From Lachnospiraceae bacterium Zagget3 (GTDB lineage Bacteria > Bacillota_A > Clostridia > Lachnospirales > Lachnospiraceae), in NCBI GenBank assembly GCA_001941025.1, contig MSHE01000037.1, positions 1-17,566 on the forward strand: a stretch of 17,566 bases of DNA, written 5' to 3'. Under the pieces are notes generated by a model, which worked only from the letters and a program-made list of their open reading frames with translations, was not told where the DNA came from and did not search any database. How positions within the stretch are numbered: the first letter of the stretch is position 1; every line of letters begins with the position of its first letter. Positions 14,393-17,566 of this stretch are shown here, in pieces. A program made the position numbers and the translations under genes.

Positions 14393-16270
14393 ATGACAAT
14401 CTTTTCCGTATTGACCTTGATCGGCGGTCTGGCGTTGTTCCTGTTCGGGATGAACACCATGGGAGACGGGCTGGTCAAAGTATCCGGCGGAAGGCTGGAC
14501 AGTATTTTAGAGCGGCTGACATCCAACCGGATCAAGGGCGTGCTGCTCGGCACGGTTGTGACGGCGGTCATTCAGTCGTCTTCGGCCACGACGGTCATGG
14601 TGGTCGGCTTTGTCAATTCCGGCATTATGAAACTGACACAGGCAGTCGGCGTGATCATGGGGGCCAATGTCGGTACCACGGTGACATCCTGGCTGCTTTC
14701 GCTGACGGGCATCGAGGGGAGCGGCGTGGTCCTTCAGATGTTCAAGCCCTCGTCCTTTTCCCCGGTCCTGGCGATCATCGGCGTCATCATGCTGATGACG
14801 GCGCGGGGCAATGCCAGAAGGCGGGACATCAGCGCGATCCTGATCGGGTTTGCCGTGTTGATGTTCGGCATGACGACGATGAGCGGCGCGGTGGAACCGC
14901 TTGCGGACAATCCGCAGTTTATCAGTATCCTGACGATCTTCTCCAACCCGATCCTGGGTATGGCGGTCGGCGCGCTTTTGACTGCCGTGATCCAAAGTTC
15001 GTCCGCGTCTATCGGTATCCTGCAGGCGTTGTGTGTCACAGGCGCCGTTCCGTACAGTGTCGCGATTCCCATCATTATGGGACAGAACATCGGCACCTGC
15101 GTCACCTCACTGATCTCCTCGATCGGCGCGGGGAAGAACGCGAGGCGGGCGGCCATGATCCACCTATATTTCAATGTGATCGGGAGCGTCGGGTTTATGG
15201 TGATCTTTTACGCGGTCAACCACTTTGTCCAGTTTGCCTTCCTGTCGACCTCGGCGACGGCGGCGGGGATCGCGGTGGTGCACAGCCTGTTCAACATCGG
15301 TTGCTGTGTGGTGCTGTTCCCGTTCGGCAACTTCCTCGTGCGGCTGGCGACGCTGACCATCCCGGACAAAAAGGAGGAGGCGCCCGTGGAGCAGGCTCCC
15401 GGCGAACTGGATGTCCTGGACAAGCGTTTTCTGGACAACCCCGGCTATGCCATACGCGTCAGCTGGGATACCTCCGTTAGGATGGCGGAGCTCTCGCGGG
15501 ATGCCGTGAATCTGGCGGTCGATCTGACGAAAAATTATTCGGAGCACACGGCAGAGCAGATCCTCGTGTTGGAGGATCGCGTGGACAGCTACGAGGCGGC
15601 GCTTGGCAATTATCTGATGAAGGTCAGCAATAAATACCTATGGCGGGGCGACAGCCGGAAGGTGTCCATCATGCTGCAGTGCATCCGGGATTTTGAGCGG
15701 ATCGCCGACCACGCGGTCAACATCAAGTTCCTGATGGACGACATGCACGCGCAGGGCGAGCGGATCACGAAAGGCGGCATGAAGGAGCTGGATGTCTATG
15801 CGCGGGCCGTGCGGGATATCCTGGATCAAATGATCCAGGCCTTCGCGCAAAACGACATTGTCATGGCAAAGAACATCGAGCCGTTTGAGGAAGTCATCGA
15901 CGGCTTAAGCGTCGAGTTAAAGCAGCGCCATGTGGACCGCCTGCGGAGAGGGAAGTGCTCCCTGGAGGCCGGGATGATCCTCGAGGACATCATCATAAAC
16001 TTAGAGCGTGTCTCTGACCACTGCTCCAATGTCGGGGCCTGCATGATCCGGGTCAACAGCGGCGGCGGGACCGACACGCAGACGATGCTCGACGAGGTCA
16101 TCGTGCAGAACGACCAGTGGTTCCGGGAGGAATACAATCGGGCGAAAGAAAAATATACGCTTCCCGTAAAGAAGGAAAAAGTACAAGTGGCGGAGGAGGC
16201 TCCGCCGGAAGGAGAGAAGGAGAAAGTACAAGTGGCGGAGGAGGCCCCGCCGGAAGGAGTGACCGAATAA
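14393..16270 (+). CDS. Na/Pi cotransporter with fused C-terminal PhoU domain
   Basis: This 625-residue inner-membrane protein belongs to the PNaS (NptA-like) family, sodium-driven phosphate uptake. The two inverted transport repeats are marked by QSSSATT at 61-67 and QSSSASI at 201-207, with about eight or more membrane helices up to residue 320. A cytoplasmic PhoU-like domain follows (about 355-555), holding both metal motifs ERIADH (435-440) and ERVSDH (538-543). A charged tail ends in two copies of a 15-residue repeat (KEKVQVAEEAPPEG). ATG at 14393 is preferred over GTG at 14387 because AAAAGGAG spans 14380-14387. The response regulator gene begins one base after the stop. PhoU proteins restrain PhoR-type kinases, so this carrier may both move phosphate and report on it. 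That signalling role is inferred. Confidence 0.92.
   Translation: MTIFSVLTLIGGLALFLFGMNTMGDGLVKVSGGRLDSILERLTSNRIKGVLLGTVVTAVIQSSSATTVMVVGFVNSGIMKLTQAVGVIMGANVGTTVTSWLLSLTGIEGSGVVLQMFKPSSFSPVLAIIGVIMLMTARGNARRRDISAILIGFAVLMFGMTTMSGAVEPLADNPQFISILTIFSNPILGMAVGALLTAVIQSSSASIGILQALCVTGAVPYSVAIPIIMGQNIGTCVTSLISSIGAGKNARRAAMIHLYFNVIGSVGFMVIFYAVNHFVQFAFLSTSATAAGIAVVHSLFNIGCCVVLFPFGNFLVRLATLTIPDKKEEAPVEQAPGELDVLDKRFLDNPGYAIRVSWDTSVRMAELSRDAVNLAVDLTKNYSEHTAEQILVLEDRVDSYEAALGNYLMKVSNKYLWRGDSRKVSIMLQCIRDFERIADHAVNIKFLMDDMHAQGERITKGGMKELDVYARAVRDILDQMIQAFAQNDIVMAKNIEPFEEVIDGLSVELKQRHVDRLRRGKCSLEAGMILEDIIINLERVSDHCSNVGACMIRVNSGGGTDTQTMLDEVIVQNDQWFREEYNRAKEKYTLPVKKEKVQVAEEAPPEGEKEKVQVAEEAPPEGVTE
16172..16261 (+). 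repeat. Two tandem 45-bp repeats in the carrier gene's 3' end
   Basis: Copies at 16172-16216 and 16217-16261 differ at only three bases and encode the repeated tail KEKVQVAEEAPPEG. Each holds a GGCGGAG/CTCCGCC-type inverted repeat, perfect in copy 1. The near identity suggests a recent in-frame duplication. Copy 2 also supplies the GGAAGGAG ribosome site of the next gene. Confidence 0.9.
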
Positions 16271-16271
16271 A

Positions 16272-16955
16272 ATGGCTTTAATCTATCTTGTGGAGGATGA
16301 CGAGAGCATCCGGGAAATCGAGACGATCGCGTTAAAAAACAGCAATCACATGGTCTATGCATTCGGGACGGCAAAGGAGTTTTACAAAAAGATGGACGAC
16401 ATCGTGCCGGATTTGATCCTGTTGGATATCATGCTGCCGGACGAGAGCGGCTATGAGATCTTAAAAAAGATCCGCCGGAACCCGACGACAAAACGGATCC
16501 CGATCATCATGGTGACGGCGAAGACGACGGAGATGGACATGCTCCGGGGCCTGGATGACGGGGCGGACGATTATATCAAAAAACCGTTCTCCGTCATGGA
16601 GCTGATCACCCGGGTGAAAGTGCTGCTTCGGCGGACGGATTCTGAGGACGCCCCCATGCTGCAGCTCGATGACATCGTGCTCGATCACGAGCGGCACATG
16701 GTCTTTGTGGGTGAGGAGCAGGTCGAGCTGACCTTCAAAGAGTATGAGCTGCTGCGATATCTCATGACGAATCCGGGCATCGTGCTGTCCCGGGAGGCGA
16801 TCATGCGGCAGGTCTGGGGCACCGAGTTTGAAGGGGAGTCCCGCACCGTGGATATGCACATCAACACCCTGCGCCGGAAGCTGGGCGGGGCGGGCAGCAG
16901 GATCCGCACCGTGCGCAATGTCGGCTACTCGATCGAGAGGAACAAGGAGTCGTAA
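16272..16955 (+). CDS. phoB: PhoB/PhoP-like response regulator
   Basis: The 227-residue protein has a receiver domain (1-120) with D9/D10 acidic pocket residues, phospho-acceptor D52 in LLDIMLP, T82 in VTAKT and K104 in KKPF. An OmpR/PhoB winged-helix domain follows at about 130-225, with LTFKEYELLRYLMTNPG, the recognition helix around DMHINTLRRKL and the wing IRTVRNVGYSI. When phosphorylated it should dimerise and bind direct-repeat DNA. Given the carrier-PhoU gene one base upstream and the TTTACA repeats at 14275-14327, control of phosphate genes is likely, including its own operon. GGAAGGAG at 16252-16259, inside the upstream gene, serves as ribosome site. The kinase gene starts immediately after the stop. 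The phosphate assignment rests on context, not on the regulator sequence alone. Confidence 0.9.
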   Translation: MALIYLVEDDESIREIETIALKNSNHMVYAFGTAKEFYKKMDDIVPDLILLDIMLPDESGYEILKKIRRNPTTKRIPIIMVTAKTTEMDMLRGLDDGADDYIKKPFSVMELITRVKVLLRRTDSEDAPMLQLDDIVLDHERHMVFVGEEQVELTFKEYELLRYLMTNPGIVLSREAIMRQVWGTEFEGESRTVDMHINTLRRKLGGAGSRIRTVRNVGYSIERNKES

Positions 16956-17566
16956 ATGAAGCAAAAGATCAATCTGCGGTTAATTGGAATGTCGGTCATC
17001 GTGGCGATCGCCACGGTGGTCTGCATGACCCTCGTGTTTTACGGCCTGTTTCAGAGACAGGTGCGAAACGACCTGCGCGTCGACGCGGAGCTGTTAAAGG
17101 GCTCCGGCATGTTTGAGAGCGACCGCGCGGCGGAGGAAGTCCAAAACGGGTCGCTTGCCTGGCTCGAGAGCGATTTCGGGGAAACGGAAGGCCTGCGCGT
17201 GACATGGATCGACACGGACGGAACGGTGCTGTACGACAACGATACCGACGCTTCCCTTTTAGAGAACCACGCCGGGCGGCCGGAGGTGCAGGATGCCCTC
17301 GCGTCGGGCGAGGGGGAGACGGTCCGCCGGTCGGATACGATGGGCAGGAACACGTTTTACTATGCCGTGCAGCTGGACGATGGATCCGTCCTTCGTCTGG
17401 CGGCGGATGCCCGGAGCATCTTCAGCATCTTTCTCTCGGTCCTTCCCATCCTGATCCTGATCGTGGTGGCCATCATCGTGGTCTCCATCATCGTGGGCCG
17501 TCTGCTCACGCGGCAGCTGCTCGCGCCGATCGAGCGGATGGCGGAAAACATGGAAGAAGCGGCCCG
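16956..17566 (+). CDS. phoR: PhoR-like sensor histidine kinase, N-terminal part (cut by window end)
   Basis: The frame starts at the ATG directly after the regulator's TAA and stays open for 203 codons to the window end, so the kinase catalytic core is not visible. TM1 is at about 9-32, an extracellular PAS/Cache-like sensor at about 35-152 contains VTWIDTDGTVLYDND and NHAGRPEVQDAL, and TM2 is at about 155-181. A HAMP-like segment follows from about 182 with LLTRQLLAPIERMAENM. This layout is that of PhoR/WalK-type kinases. AAGGAG at 16943-16948 lies 7 bases before the ATG. Pairing with the upstream regulator and the phosphate carrier suggests phosphate sensing. The missing H-box and ATPase domain should lie just beyond the window. 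Confidence 0.85.
   Translation, partial: MKQKINLRLIGMSVIVAIATVVCMTLVFYGLFQRQVRNDLRVDAELLKGSGMFESDRAAEEVQNGSLAWLESDFGETEGLRVTWIDTDGTVLYDNDTDASLLENHAGRPEVQDALASGEGETVRRSDTMGRNTFYYAVQLDDGSVLRLAADARSIFSIFLSVLPILILIVVAIIVVSIIVGRLLTRQLLAPIERMAENMEEAA

Noticed and set aside
14359..15480. Open frame of 373 codons in another plus-strand frame over the Na/Pi carrier
   Set aside because: The carrier frame holds both QSSS motifs and a good ribosome site; this frame gives H/R/G-rich sequence without domains.

Overview
The window looks like chromosomal sequence from a GC-rich Firmicute, most likely a gut Clostridia/Lachnospiraceae-type organism. The basis is strong AGGAGG-type ribosome binding sites, sigma-A promoters, U-tailed hairpin terminators, and a gene set of Firmicute type: a YhaM-like exonuclease, RlmD/RlmCD, an NptA-like Na/Pi carrier with a fused PhoU domain, and PhoP/PhoR-like regulators. 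No rRNA, tRNA, CRISPR array, insertion sequence or prophage was seen. The species is inferred, not proven.

Layout. (1) 94-2440, plus: YhaM-type OB-fold/HD exoribonuclease and 23S rRNA uracil methyltransferase. (2) 2488-3007: a small acidic lipoprotein gene with 11-residue repeats, with its own promoter and a perfect terminator. (3) 3028-6912, plus: an MgtA-type P-type ATPase, a winged-helix regulator without a receiver domain, and an SGNH/GDSL hydrolase. (4) 6968-7603, minus: a divergent PlsY-like membrane protein, whose promoter and 5' leader carry three tandem 25-bp repeats. (5) 7883-9427, plus: GMP synthase guaA. (6) 9464-10422, minus: an unrecognised helical protein coupled to a small lipoprotein. 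(7) 10608-12305, plus: Ogt DNA repair methyltransferase, a RelB/RelE-type toxin-antitoxin pair with a palindromic operator, and a flavin reductase-like protein. (8) 12345-14196, minus: an M15-family peptidoglycan peptidase lipoprotein followed by a signal-less trypsin-like serine protease. (9) 14275-17566, plus: Pho-box-like repeats, the Na/Pi cotransporter-PhoU fusion, and a PhoB/PhoR-like two-component system; the sensor kinase runs off the end of the window.

How the genes work together. The clearest functional unit is the phosphate block. TTTACA repeats at near-helical spacing precede a phosphate carrier that carries its own PhoU domain, followed with almost no gap by a response regulator and kinase. 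This suggests an autoregulated phosphate-starvation operon. The same repeats lie upstream of the divergent M15 peptidase/serine protease pair, which might therefore also respond to phosphate. The magnesium ATPase and the receiverless regulator, 15 nt apart, form a second likely transport-plus-regulator unit.

No single wholly new system is proven. The observations I would check first are the 25-bp repeats at the PlsY-like gene, the divergent PlsY-like protein, the M15/cytoplasmic protease pair with its apparently leaderless start, the receiverless regulator beside mgtA, and the acidic hendecad lipoprotein. No stretch longer than about 300 bases lacks a gene; the larger gaps (2441-2605, 7604-7882, 10423-10607, 14197-14386) all hold promoter or operator-like sequence.
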